64,000 nucleotides of DNA from Rhizobium gallicum bv. gallicum R602sp (lineage in GTDB: Bacteria; Pseudomonadota; Alphaproteobacteria; Rhizobiales; Rhizobiaceae): NCBI RefSeq assembly GCF_000816845.1, contig NZ_CP006877.1, positions 1,121,501 through 1,185,500 of the forward strand, read 5' to 3'. Shown here piece after piece: positions 36,391 through 44,919 of this stretch. Each line of letters opens with the position of its first letter. Position 1 is the stretch's first letter. Below the pieces are notes generated by a model. It saw only the letters and a list, made by a program, of their open reading frames with translations. It was not told the origin of the DNA and searched no databases. Position numbers and translations under genes: made by a program.

Positions 36391-38220
36391 ATGCGTTTCG
36401 TTTCCAAGGACGTTGAAGGATATCGCATTTTCGCAGTCACCGGTGTCAACACCGTCTCGTTTGCCGTCGACTACCAAAATGCCGATACGAAAGGCCTGCT
36501 CGGTTTCGCGGTCGAGCGTTACGACCCCACGGAAAACCAGCGCTATTTCGTCTATGGCATGAAGGTGTTCGCAAGCGTCATCCCGCAGCCGGACGAAAAA
36601 ACGGTCGTCACGACCTACGATCACCCGGTGCAGAGTTTCGTGTGGGACGACTTCACGGCAAAGCCGGGCCGCCGATACGAATATTTCTTCTATCCGCTGA
36701 AAGGCAAGCCGAAGAACATCGACCGCAGCGCGCCGCCGGTAAAGATCGTGGTCACGACTGAGCCGCTCTTTACGGAGCTTGAGCATGATGTCTTCTTCAA
36801 CCGCGGTGTTGCCAGCAGCCAGGCCTATCAACGCCGCTTCGGCAACGAAAAGCCTGACGATCTGCAGCCGGCGGAGAAGCGCCTTGAAGCGTTGCAATGG
36901 CTGAGCCGCGACCTCGACGAGGCGCTTTTCAGGTTCATCGATCAGGCGAGGGCCGGCGACACGCTCCTCGGATGCTTCTACGAATTCCGCTATCTGCCGG
37001 TCGCCGAGCGCCTGAAGGATGCCATCGATCGCGGCGTCGTAGTAAAGCTCATCCTCGACGCGAAGATCAACGAATACACCGACGGCAAGGGCAAGTTCCA
37101 TCCGAGTTTTCCGCGCGAGGACAACAAGGCTATGGTCAAAGACGCCGGGCTTCCGGCGACGGTGATTGCCCGCTGGCGGGAAAACAATCCGAACAACATC
37201 CAGCACAACAAGTTCCTGGTCCTGCTGAAAGGTGCTGCGCAAAAGCCGGCGGAAGTCTGGACAGGTTCGACGAACATGTCGCCGGGCGGCATCCACGGGC
37301 AGACGAATGTCGGCCATTGGGTGCGCAATGCGGATGTTGCTGCGGCCTTTGAGGCTTACTGGAAGGCGCTCGAAAGCGATCCGGGCGCAGTTGAGGGAGA
37401 AACGAGAGCCGTATCCGATGCCAAGCGCAAGGCCTATCGCGACGCCGTGATGGGGCTGGCGCCGATTCCGGCGGACTGGGAGAATATTCCGAAAGGCGTA
37501 TCGAGTGTCTTCAGTCCGCGGTCAGGAAGCAAGGTGCTCGATATGTACGTCGACGCGCTTGATTCCTCTACCGATTACGGCGGCATCACGCTTGCGTTCG
37601 GCATCGGCAAGAAATTCAAGACGGCGCTGGTCGACAACACGGAAGCCGAGATGCCACAGCGTCCCGTGATCTTCCTGCTCTTGGAAAAGCAGGACAAGCC
37701 CAATCCCCGTGCCAGCGATCCCTTCGTGCCGCTGAATGCGAAACATAACGTCTATCAGGCCTGGGGATCGTTCCTGCGCGATCCGGTCTACCAGTGGACG
37801 CGGGAAACCAATGCCCGGGCGCTCGGGCTCAACCAGCATGTGGCTTACGTCCACTCGAAATTTCTGCTGAAGGACCCGCTCGGCGCCGACCCGATCGTCG
37901 TGTCCGGTTCGGCGAATTTTTCAGAAGCTTCGACCAACGACAACGACGAGAATATGCTGCTGATCCGCGGCAGCGAACGCGTGGCCGACATCTACTTCAC
38001 CGAGTTCAACCGGCTCTTCAACCACTATTATTTCCGCTCGATCCAGGAGGTCATGGCCGGGCGGAGCGACGGGCAAGCGAACGCCTCAGCCGACACCAGT
38101 GCAAGCCTCTTCCTGGACGAGAGCGAGACCCAGGAGTGGCTGAAGAAATACAAGCCCGGCACGCTGCGCTGGAAGCGCGTGCAGGTGTTCGCCAAGATGG
38201 CGGGCGCGAAGACGCTGTAG
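36391..38220 (+). CDS. Phospholipase D-like domain protein
   Basis: The 609-residue protein has two HKD-type half-sites: QHNKFLVLLKG followed by WTGSTNMS (about residues 270-300), and VHSKFLLKDPLGADPIVVSG leading to SANFSEASTNDNDENML (about 485-530). The first lacks the downstream Asp spacing of a perfect HxKx4D, but the paired G-S-x-N elements are intact. The N-terminal 130 residues look beta-rich, as in a fibronectin-like domain. No signal peptide is seen. Substrate could be phospholipid, nucleic acid or another phosphodiester. ATG 36391 has a GGAGGGG site. Confidence 0.8.
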   Translation: MRFVSKDVEGYRIFAVTGVNTVSFAVDYQNADTKGLLGFAVERYDPTENQRYFVYGMKVFASVIPQPDEKTVVTTYDHPVQSFVWDDFTAKPGRRYEYFFYPLKGKPKNIDRSAPPVKIVVTTEPLFTELEHDVFFNRGVASSQAYQRRFGNEKPDDLQPAEKRLEALQWLSRDLDEALFRFIDQARAGDTLLGCFYEFRYLPVAERLKDAIDRGVVVKLILDAKINEYTDGKGKFHPSFPREDNKAMVKDAGLPATVIARWRENNPNNIQHNKFLVLLKGAAQKPAEVWTGSTNMSPGGIHGQTNVGHWVRNADVAAAFEAYWKALESDPGAVEGETRAVSDAKRKAYRDAVMGLAPIPADWENIPKGVSSVFSPRSGSKVLDMYVDALDSSTDYGGITLAFGIGKKFKTALVDNTEAEMPQRPVIFLLLEKQDKPNPRASDPFVPLNAKHNVYQAWGSFLRDPVYQWTRETNARALGLNQHVAYVHSKFLLKDPLGADPIVVSGSANFSEASTNDNDENMLLIRGSERVADIYFTEFNRLFNHYYFRSIQEVMAGRSDGQANASADTSASLFLDESETQEWLKKYKPGTLRWKRVQVFAKMAGAKTL

Positions 38221-38334
38221 CGTTGCGGATCCGACAGAATATTCTATGGGATGTTGCGCAGCCCAAGCGGCGGCTCATCAAGCCGGTGGATGGGGGACGC
38301 AAGGAAGACCGCACCCCATGAGCGCCCCCGTCGG

Positions 38335-38560
38335 GGCTGCGCCCTGCGGGCTTGCAATCTCAGGATAAGGGTTGCTCGCCGGCGCCCGCCGCACGGCACT
38401 CGTCCTGAGGTGCCTGAAGGCGAAGATGCAGCGCCTCGAAGGGTCTCCTCCTCACACGCCGCCTTGGCTGTATGGATCGCTGAATGCGTGCCTTTTGCCG
38501 CCAGCGCCCATCCCGTACTCTCCTCATTCCTGTTCCTTCAGCAAGGAGAGGAACGAGGGC
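38335..38560. repeat. Compound RIME-like repeat, copy 3 (reverse orientation)
   Basis: From GCTGCGCCCTGCGG to AGCAAGGAGAGG, this stretch matches the reverse complement of 48600-48924 collinearly; an anchor is CTCCTCACACGCCGCC at 38448-38463. It ends with a degenerate CTCATTCCTGT hairpin. It fills most of the gap between the phospholipase-D-like gene and dmeR. Confidence 0.7.
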
Positions 38561-38662
38561 GGAAAGGATGGGCAGCGCCAGTCAGCAACGTGGTCTTTAC
38601 CGTTCCGCCCGTCGAACATCACATGGAAAGCCAAGGATACGCTTCCCTTTCGCGGCTTCTGC

Positions 38663-38686
38663 ATATACTATAGCCCCCTATACTAA
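38663..38686 (+). promoter_or_regulatory. RcnR/CsoR-type operator of dmeRF
   Basis: ATACTATAG, a run of five C, then TATACTAA form an inverted repeat around a C-tract. This is the layout of RcnR/FrmR operators (A/T-rich arms flanking a G or C tract). It ends 15 bases before the dmeR start and would place the repressor across the promoter. Confidence 0.7.
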
Positions 38687-38701
38687 AATGGTAGCAGCCC
38701 C

Positions 38702-38974
38702 TTGTCGCACACCATCCGTCAAAAGAAAAAGCTCATCGCCCGCGTCAGCCGCCTCAAGGGCCAGCTGGAAGCCGTCGAGCGTGCTCTGGAGGCCGAGCGC
38801 CCCTGTGGTGACATCCTGCAGCTGCTGGCCTCGATCCGCGGCGCGCTGAACGGGCTGACCGGCGAGGTACTTGAGGATCACCTACACGAGCACGTGCTGC
38901 ATGCGGCCGACGAGAAGGCCCGCGCCGAGGCGGTCGAGGAAATTTCGCAAGTGCTGCGGACCTACATCCGCTGA
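38702..38974 (+). CDS. dmeR: RcnR/CsoR-family nickel/cobalt-responsive repressor
   Basis: The 90-residue all-helical repressor starts at TTG, which restores the family start MSHTIRQKKKL. The four metal-ligand positions of RcnR are all present: His3, Cys35, His60 and His64. The family releases DNA on binding Ni(II) or Co(II). The dmeF exporter gene follows by 20 bases, and the known dmeRF operon of Rhizobium leguminosarum has the same order. An operator-like site lies just upstream, so the operon is autoregulated. Confidence 0.9.
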   Translation: MSHTIRQKKKLIARVSRLKGQLEAVERALEAERPCGDILQLLASIRGALNGLTGEVLEDHLHEHVLHAADEKARAEAVEEISQVLRTYIR

Positions 38975-38994
38975 AGAGATCGAAGGAACGCGCG

Positions 38995-39957
38995 ATGAGT
39001 ACACAAACGCTGGAACACGACCATGTCTTCCTGGGTGCTGGTCACGAGCGCAACGAGCGCCGCGTCTGGTTCGTGATCGCGCTGACGGTGGTGATGATGG
39101 TCGTGGAAATCGGCGCCGGCACAATATTCGGCTCCATGGCGCTCGTCGCCGATGGCTGGCACATGTCGACGCATGCCAGTGCGCTTCTGATCTCCGCTGT
39201 TGCCTATCTCTATGCCCGCAAGCAGGCCCGCAATCCGCGCTTTACCTTCGGCACCGGCAAGCTAGGCGATCTGGCGGGTTTCGCAAGCGCCATCATTCTT
39301 GCCATGATCGCGTTGCTGATGGCCTGGGAGAGCGTCTTGCGCATTGCCAATCCGGTACCCATCAGCTTCGCACAGGCGATCGGCGTCGCCGTCATCGGCC
39401 TTGCCGTCAATCTTGTCAGCGCCTGGCTGTTGAAGGATAGCGGCCATCACCACGGGCACAGTCCCCATCATCACCACGTCGATCATGCGCATCATGATCA
39501 CGGCGAGCTTACCCACCACGCCGGGACCATCGACAACAACATGCGCGCCGCCTACACCCATGTCCTTGCCGATGCGCTGACCTCGGTTCTCGCGATTGCG
39601 GCCCTTTCCTTCGGCAGCCTTTACGGCTGGCTCTGGCTCGATCCGCTGATGGGCGTCGTCGGCGGCCTCATCATCGCGCAATGGTCCTGGGGCCTGATGA
39701 AGTCCTCCGGCCGCGTGCTGCTCGATGCGATCGCGGACGGCGAGGAGCTGCCAGGCGAAATCCGCAAGGTGATTGAAACCGACAGCGACCGCATCACGGA
39801 TCTGCATGTCTGGCAGCTCGGCCCTGGCCATCACGCCGCGATCGTCGCCGTCGCGACATCCGAGCCGCGCGAGCCTGCTTTCTACAAGGCGAAGCTCGAA
39901 AGCCTGGACGAGCTCTCGCACGTGACCGTCGAGGTCACGCAATTGCAGGCGGCCTGA
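38995..39957 (+). CDS. dmeF: Cation diffusion facilitator DmeF (Co/Ni efflux)
   Basis: The 320-residue inner-membrane CDF transporter has six helices with the metal-site pairs ALVADGWHMSTH (helix 2) and HVLADALTSVLA (helix 5). A long histidine-rich loop (about residues 156-183, HHHGHSPHHHHVDHAHHDHG) precedes helix 5, typical of DmeF, and a cytosolic C-terminal domain follows. It exports cobalt and nickel by proton antiport. It is co-transcribed with dmeR. Confidence 0.93.
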   Translation: MSTQTLEHDHVFLGAGHERNERRVWFVIALTVVMMVVEIGAGTIFGSMALVADGWHMSTHASALLISAVAYLYARKQARNPRFTFGTGKLGDLAGFASAIILAMIALLMAWESVLRIANPVPISFAQAIGVAVIGLAVNLVSAWLLKDSGHHHGHSPHHHHVDHAHHDHGELTHHAGTIDNNMRAAYTHVLADALTSVLAIAALSFGSLYGWLWLDPLMGVVGGLIIAQWSWGLMKSSGRVLLDAIADGEELPGEIRKVIETDSDRITDLHVWQLGPGHHAAIVAVATSEPREPAFYKAKLESLDELSHVTVEVTQLQAA

Positions 39958-40035
39958 CGACGCCGCAAAGGCGACGACAAGGCGCCACAATCGCGGCCTA
40001 GCTCTTTGGCTTGTTGATTCAGCCGGAGTGATTTC

Positions 40036-40926
40036 ATGAATGACTTTTCGATCCCTCGCCGCACGATCTTGACGACGGCGATGCTCCTTCCCGCACTTTG
40101 CCTTGCTTCGTTCGCCCGCGCCTCCGAAACCGATGACGACATTGAGCGCCGGTTGGCAGAGCTTGAAAAGCGCACCGGCGGCAGGCTCGGCGTTTCCGTC
40201 ATCGATACCGAAACAAAGGTCACCCTCGGCTATCGCGAAACCGAACGCTTTCCGATGTGCAGCACCTTCAAGGTGCTCGCCTCGGCCATGGTGCTTTCGC
40301 GCGTCGACAAGGGCGAGGAGAATCTCGAGCGCCGCGTGATATATGACCAGGACAAGCTCGTCTCCTATTCGCCGGAAACGGAAAAACACGTCGGCGGGGA
40401 GGGGATGAGCGTCGGCGAACTTTGCAAGGCGGCAATTACGCTGAGCGACAATACCGCCGGCAACCTGTTGCTTGAAAGCGTCGGAGGCCCCAAGGCACTC
40501 ACCAAATGGCTTCGCTCGATCGGCGACCGCGCGAGCCGCCTCGATCGCTGGGAGACGGCGCTGAACGAAGGCAAGAAAGGCGATCCGCGCGACACGACGA
40601 CCCCGGACGCGATGCTCGACACGCTCGGCAACCTCGCGCTCGGCTCGGTGCTGTCCGAGCCCTCACGCGAAAAGCTGATCGAATGGATGCTGGCCAACAC
40701 CACCGGCAATGCACGTCTTCGCGCCGGTCTGCCGGGAGCCTGGAAGGTGGGCGACAAGACCGGCACGGGCGACAATGGTACCGCTGCAGACATCGCCATC
40801 ATCTGGCCGAAGGGCCGCGGCCCGATTCTCGTGACGGCCTATATCGCCGAGGCGACGGCGCCGGTGAAGGAGTTGAACCCCGTCTTTGCCGAAGTCGCGA
40901 AGATCGTCGCGGGCATGGCGGGATAA
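40036..40926 (+). CDS. bla: Class A beta-lactamase
   Basis: The 296-residue serine hydrolase has all class A motifs: S76-TFK, S137-D-N, the omega-loop ExxLN with Glu173, and K241-TG. The N-terminus (SIPRRTILTTAMLLPALCLA) carries a twin-arginine pair before a hydrophobic stretch, so Tat export to the periplasm is possible. Cys75 precedes the nucleophile, but the residue after KTGT is glycine, so the KPC-type disulfide is absent. No LysR-type AmpR gene adjoins it. Codon use matches its neighbours, suggesting a resident chromosomal enzyme. Confidence 0.93.
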   Translation: MNDFSIPRRTILTTAMLLPALCLASFARASETDDDIERRLAELEKRTGGRLGVSVIDTETKVTLGYRETERFPMCSTFKVLASAMVLSRVDKGEENLERRVIYDQDKLVSYSPETEKHVGGEGMSVGELCKAAITLSDNTAGNLLLESVGGPKALTKWLRSIGDRASRLDRWETALNEGKKGDPRDTTTPDAMLDTLGNLALGSVLSEPSREKLIEWMLANTTGNARLRAGLPGAWKVGDKTGTGDNGTAADIAIIWPKGRGPILVTAYIAEATAPVKELNPVFAEVAKIVAGMAG

Positions 40927-40934
40927 TCAGCAAA

Positions 40935-40982
40935 TTCAAGACCATGCGACGGAGAAATGAATCTCCGTCGCATCCTCTTGAA
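40935..40982. terminator. Long bidirectional hairpin after bla
   Basis: ATGCGACGGAGA (40944-40955) and TCTCCGTCGCAT (40962-40973) pair perfectly, extended by TTCAAGA/TCTTGAA across a 2-base mismatch. ATTTT follows on the plus strand. It separates bla from the converging pseudogene. Confidence 0.8.
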
Positions 40983-40995
40983 TCATTTTGCGAAC

Positions 40996-41315
40996 TTAGA
41001 CGGTCTGTTCGCCTTGGGTGTCGGCCGCCAGGGACCTGGAAGCGGCGCCCTCGGTGTCGTCTGAGCTGTCGATGCCGGGAAGCTCGCGCTTGATCGCCTT
41101 GGCGATCTGCTTTTCGCTTGCGTCGCGTTCCTCAGGCTGTATGGCGGCAAGGTCATCCTCGCGTATACCGGGTTCCTTGAAAACGCGCTTGCGGATAATC
41201 ACGTCCGACGCTTCGTGCTGGCATAGTCGTTCACCTCGTCGACCAACTGGGCATGGTGTTTCTTGGGCGACGAGATCGGCTTCGGTTTCTTCGGCAATCG
41301 CTGCGTCTCCCACAT
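40996..41315 (-). pseudogene. Frameshifted small hypothetical gene
   Basis: On the minus strand the ATG at 41315 opens a frame with strong G/C third positions (MWETQRLPKKPKPISS, then HHAQLVDEVNDYAS) that hits a stop at 41199. From about 41218 the good coding moves to the neighbouring frame (EASDVIIRKRVFKEPGIRED onward), ending TDTQ-type tail GEQTV at 40996. One missing base near 41215-41222 would rejoin them into a roughly 106-residue protein. It is either a recent frameshift or a sequencing error. Family unknown. Confidence 0.65.
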
Positions 41316-41577
41316 GGCGCTGAAAATGGAAGGTCCTGTATTAGCTCAGCTGCAGTCTACCGCCGCTCGCTTGGCGCGCCGCTCTCCGGGACTGAAAAGC
41401 TTCAAATGCTTCTCCCGATTTCCATGAAAAGATGTCCTTAAAGATTGCCGGCAGACATGGGCGGCAAAACATGCGCATGCTTCTTGCTTCTATTTCAGGT
41501 TGTATTTCAGGAGGCGGTGTTTAAATTATGCGGCTTGAGGTGGAGGCCGCATCATAGCGCACCCGACCCCGTAACGC

Positions 41578-43917
41578 CTACGGCAGCGTATAAGCGATCA
41601 CGTAATCGCCGGGCTTCGTCCCCACCGACCCATGCCCGCCGGCAACCATGACGACATATTGCTTGTTGTCGCTGGCCGTATAGGTCATCGGCGTTGCCTG
41701 ACCGCCGGCTGGGAGACGCGCTTGCCAGAGTTGGTTGCCGTTGGTGGCGTCGTAGGCACGCAGGTAGTTGTCGACGGCAGCGCCGAGGAAGGCAAGGCCG
41801 CCCTTGGTGAGTATCGGCCCGCCGATTCCCGGCACGCCGACCTTGAAGGGTAGCGGCAGCGGCGTCATGTCATGCACGGTGCCGTTCTTGTGCATATAGG
41901 CGATCTTGCCGGTCCGGAGATCGACGCCCGCGACATAGCCCCATGGCGGCGCCTGGCAGGGGATTTGGAGTGGGCCGAGGAGCGGTCCCATGAACACGCC
42001 ATAGGGCGCCCCGTCATTACGGTTCAGGCCCTGCTCGCTGCCCTTTTCGTCCTGTCCGCGCGGGGGAAGCTCGGCGGCCGGAACGAGCCTCGAGGTGAAG
42101 GCGAGATAAGTCGGCATGCCGAACATGATCTGCCGCTCCGGATCGACCGCGACGCTGCCCCAGTTGAAAGTGCCGAAATTGCCCGGATAGACGATCGTTC
42201 CCTCCACCGAGGGCGGCGTATAGCGGCCCTCGTATTTGTAGCGGTGAAAGGCGATGCGGCAGGCGAGCTGGTCGATGAGCGTAATCCCCCACATGTCCTT
42301 CTCCTTCAGCGGATCGGGCGAGAAGCTGAGGTCGGAGATCGGCTGCGTGGGCGCCGTATGGTCCTCGGGGATCGCGCCGCCCGGCGCCGGAATTTCCTTG
42401 AAGGGAATGATCGCCTCGCCGTTGCGCCGGTCGAGCACGTAGATGTCGCCCTGCTTCGTCGGGGCGACGAGAGCGGGAACGACGCTGCCGTCCGGCTTCG
42501 TCATGTCGAAGAGCACGGGCTGCGCCGGCACGTCCATATCCCAGAGGTCGTGGTGGACGAACTGCTGCACCCATTTCAGCTGGCCCGTATTGATGTCGAG
42601 CGCCACGACGGAGGAGGAGAACTTTTCGACATTGGCGCTACGGTTCATCCCGAGTTGGTCCGGCACCTGGTTGCCGAGCGGGATATAGACGGAGCCAAGC
42701 CCTTCATCGACACTGAAGACGGACCAGCTGTTCGGCGAGTTGGTGACGTAGGTCTGGCCTTCGGGCAGGGGCGCGGTCTGATCCGGATTGCCGGAATCCC
42801 AGTTCCAAAGAAGCGCGCCGGTGTTGATGTCGAAGGCGCGGATGACGCCGGATTGCTCCTGGGTCGAATAGTTGTCGTTGACGGCCCCGCCGATGATTAG
42901 CTTGCCGGCGACCGCGACCGGCGGCGAGGTGGAGTAATAATAGCCGGCCGGGTTGTATTTCATGCCGGTCTCCAGATGCAGCACGCCCTTGTCGGCAAAG
43001 CTTTCGCAGATTTTGCCGTCGGCTGCATCGAGCGCGATCAGCCGTGCATCGGACGTCGGCAGATAGACCCGTGCGGCGCAGGGCTGGCCGGCCGCGACGG
43101 CCGGAACGGCATAGTATGTCACGCCGCGGCAGGTCTGGTGCTGCCGGTCCGGGTTCATGCCGGAATTAGCGTCGTATTTCCATTTCTCCTTCCCCGTCTT
43201 GGCGTCGAGCGCGATCGCCCAGTTGTGCGGTGTGCAGAGATAGAGCGTGTCGCCGACTTTGAGCGGCGTCACCTGATAGGTCGTCTCGCCGACATCGTCA
43301 GGCCGCTTCACGTCGCCGGTCTGGTACTCCCAGGCGACCTTCAAATCCTTCACATTGTCCTTGTTGATCTGGTCGAGCGGCGAATAGCGCTGGCCGAAAG
43401 GCGTACGGCCATACTGATGCCACTCGCCGTCCGGCACATTGCCGCCGAAGGGCGGCGCTGCCGCCACGACCTCGTTGGGAAGATCGCCGGCAAGATCATG
43501 CGGATCGGTCGTCATCGAATAACCGGCAACGAGAATGGCGATGATCACCGGCACGGCGAGCGGCCAGGGATTGGCAGGGTAGGGAAGGCCACTCGGGCTC
43601 GAAAACCCGAGCGGCCTTCGGATCCACGGCGTCAATAGCCAAAGCCCGAGAAGAATGATCAAGCCGCCGCGCGGCCCGAGCTGCCACCAGTCGAACCCGG
43701 CTTCCCACACCGCCCAGATGAGCGCCATGGCAACCAGCACCGCATAGACCCAGAGCGCCATGGCCTTGCGCATGAAAAGCAGCGCTGCGGTGATAACGAA
43801 CATCAACCCTGCGAACAAATAGAAGACGCTGCCGCCGAGCGTCACGAGCCACACCCCGCCGCCGCTAAGAACCAGTCCGATGACAAGAAAAAGGATGGAA
43901 GTAATGACGATCGCCAT
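41578..43917 (-). CDS. gcd: PQQ-dependent membrane-bound glucose dehydrogenase
   Basis: The 779-residue quinoprotein oxidises glucose (or quinate/shikimate) in the periplasm and passes electrons to ubiquinone. Five N-terminal hydrophobic helices (within residues 1-140) anchor it, followed by an eight-bladed PQQ propeller (about 165-779) with repeats such as WAIALDAKTGKEKWKYDANS and YLRAYDATNGNQLWQARLP. Length is typical for Gcd. PQQ synthesis genes are not in the window. Activity would acidify the surroundings through gluconate. Confidence 0.93.
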   Translation of the reverse strand: MAIVITSILFLVIGLVLSGGGVWLVTLGGSVFYLFAGLMFVITAALLFMRKAMALWVYAVLVAMALIWAVWEAGFDWWQLGPRGGLIILLGLWLLTPWIRRPLGFSSPSGLPYPANPWPLAVPVIIAILVAGYSMTTDPHDLAGDLPNEVVAAAPPFGGNVPDGEWHQYGRTPFGQRYSPLDQINKDNVKDLKVAWEYQTGDVKRPDDVGETTYQVTPLKVGDTLYLCTPHNWAIALDAKTGKEKWKYDANSGMNPDRQHQTCRGVTYYAVPAVAAGQPCAARVYLPTSDARLIALDAADGKICESFADKGVLHLETGMKYNPAGYYYSTSPPVAVAGKLIIGGAVNDNYSTQEQSGVIRAFDINTGALLWNWDSGNPDQTAPLPEGQTYVTNSPNSWSVFSVDEGLGSVYIPLGNQVPDQLGMNRSANVEKFSSSVVALDINTGQLKWVQQFVHHDLWDMDVPAQPVLFDMTKPDGSVVPALVAPTKQGDIYVLDRRNGEAIIPFKEIPAPGGAIPEDHTAPTQPISDLSFSPDPLKEKDMWGITLIDQLACRIAFHRYKYEGRYTPPSVEGTIVYPGNFGTFNWGSVAVDPERQIMFGMPTYLAFTSRLVPAAELPPRGQDEKGSEQGLNRNDGAPYGVFMGPLLGPLQIPCQAPPWGYVAGVDLRTGKIAYMHKNGTVHDMTPLPLPFKVGVPGIGGPILTKGGLAFLGAAVDNYLRAYDATNGNQLWQARLPAGGQATPMTYTASDNKQYVVMVAGGHGSVGTKPGDYVIAYTLP

Positions 43918-44097
43918 AAAGCCGGTCTCCCGCTAAGGTGAGCTGGGCATGGTGGGATGGGGACAATTCCGCCGAATCAGCGACTTAGGGCGAAGGGGCT
44001 GCCGTTCAATGGTCACATTTGGCGCAGGCAGGCATGGATCGACGGCCTATCACCTCGCATGCACCGCTCCTGGTAGTCCCATCCCCTTCGTCCTCCA

Positions 44098-44226
44098 GCA
44101 TTCCCGTGCTTGTCGGAGAGATCAAGCAGCGCCATGTCCCTGGCGCCGAGACTCCTTGTTGTGAGCGGTTTATTTCACGGCGCAGACGCGCTGCGGCGGG
44201 GTTTCGTGCGACAAGCATAGAAACAA
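44098..44226. repeat. RIME-like intergenic inverted repeat, copy 4 (degenerate)
   Basis: CAGCATTCCCGTGCTTGTCGG at the left and CGTGCGACAAGCATAGAAAC at the right are weak inverted copies, with TTTCACGGCGCAGACGCGCTG inside. It is the most diverged copy. The remainder of the 475-base gap between gcd and the GNAT gene holds nothing I recognise. Confidence 0.5.
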
Positions 44227-44393
44227 AAAAAGTGAGGACTACTCATGTTTTCTGAAAGCGCCTGTAGTACCTACTCCTTGGCCTCCCGTGGAGCGTGAAG
44301 CAATCGCAAAACCTGGCTTCCCGCTCGCAAGAAGCACGCAGCCGTGGTATGCAACCGCATCATCGGAATCGGATACAGGCGACGAGGTTCAAG

Positions 44394-44897
44394 ATGATTT
44401 CTGTTTCCAGGGCGATTGGTGCGGCGGATTTTGAGATTGCCGCGCGATTGTGCGATGCGCTCGCGGCCTGGGATGCGGCCGAGGTGCAGGCCTATGGCGT
44501 CGCCGCGGAAGAAGTGCTGGCGATATACCACGGCGAGACGAGCAGCAGCCTGGCCGCGAGATTCAGTTCGACGGACGCCATGATGTTCATCGCCAGATGG
44601 GAGGGCTCGCCCGCGGGATGCCTGGCCTTTGCTCCATTCGATGACGCAACCATGGAGATTCGCAAGTTCTACGTCGATCCCGAGTTCCGCGGCAAGGGCA
44701 TCGGCAGTGCGTTGATGCGAGTGGTCCTGGCTGAAGTCGAAAAAGGCCATTGCCGCGCAATCGTGGCTCACACGACGGTTTATATGGAGAACGCGATCTC
44801 GATCTACGAAGCCTTCGACTTCACACGCTGCACGCCGTTCCGCCGGATGCCGGACAGCATCGCGCACACCGAAGTCTTCATGTCGCGGCCGATCTGA
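44394..44897 (+). CDS. GNAT-family N-acetyltransferase
   Basis: The 167-residue protein has motif A FYVDPEFRGKGIGSALMRVV and a motif B region VYMENAISIYEAFDF. The ATG at 44394 follows GACGAGG; the open frame starts 33 codons earlier without support. It converges on selO. Substrate unknown. Confidence 0.85.
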   Translation: MISVSRAIGAADFEIAARLCDALAAWDAAEVQAYGVAAEEVLAIYHGETSSSLAARFSSTDAMMFIARWEGSPAGCLAFAPFDDATMEIRKFYVDPEFRGKGIGSALMRVVLAEVEKGHCRAIVAHTTVYMENAISIYEAFDFTRCTPFRRMPDSIAHTEVFMSRPI

Positions 44898-44919
44898 ACA
44901 GGCGCCGCGCGGAGACAAA

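Noticed and set aside
38251..38686. Overlapping short ORFs before dmeR
   Set aside because: They lie in a compound intergenic repeat that matches 48600-48924 in reverse, so they are not genes.
40036..40926. Horizontally acquired resistance gene
   Set aside because: Base and codon use match neighbours and there is no mobile element next to it.
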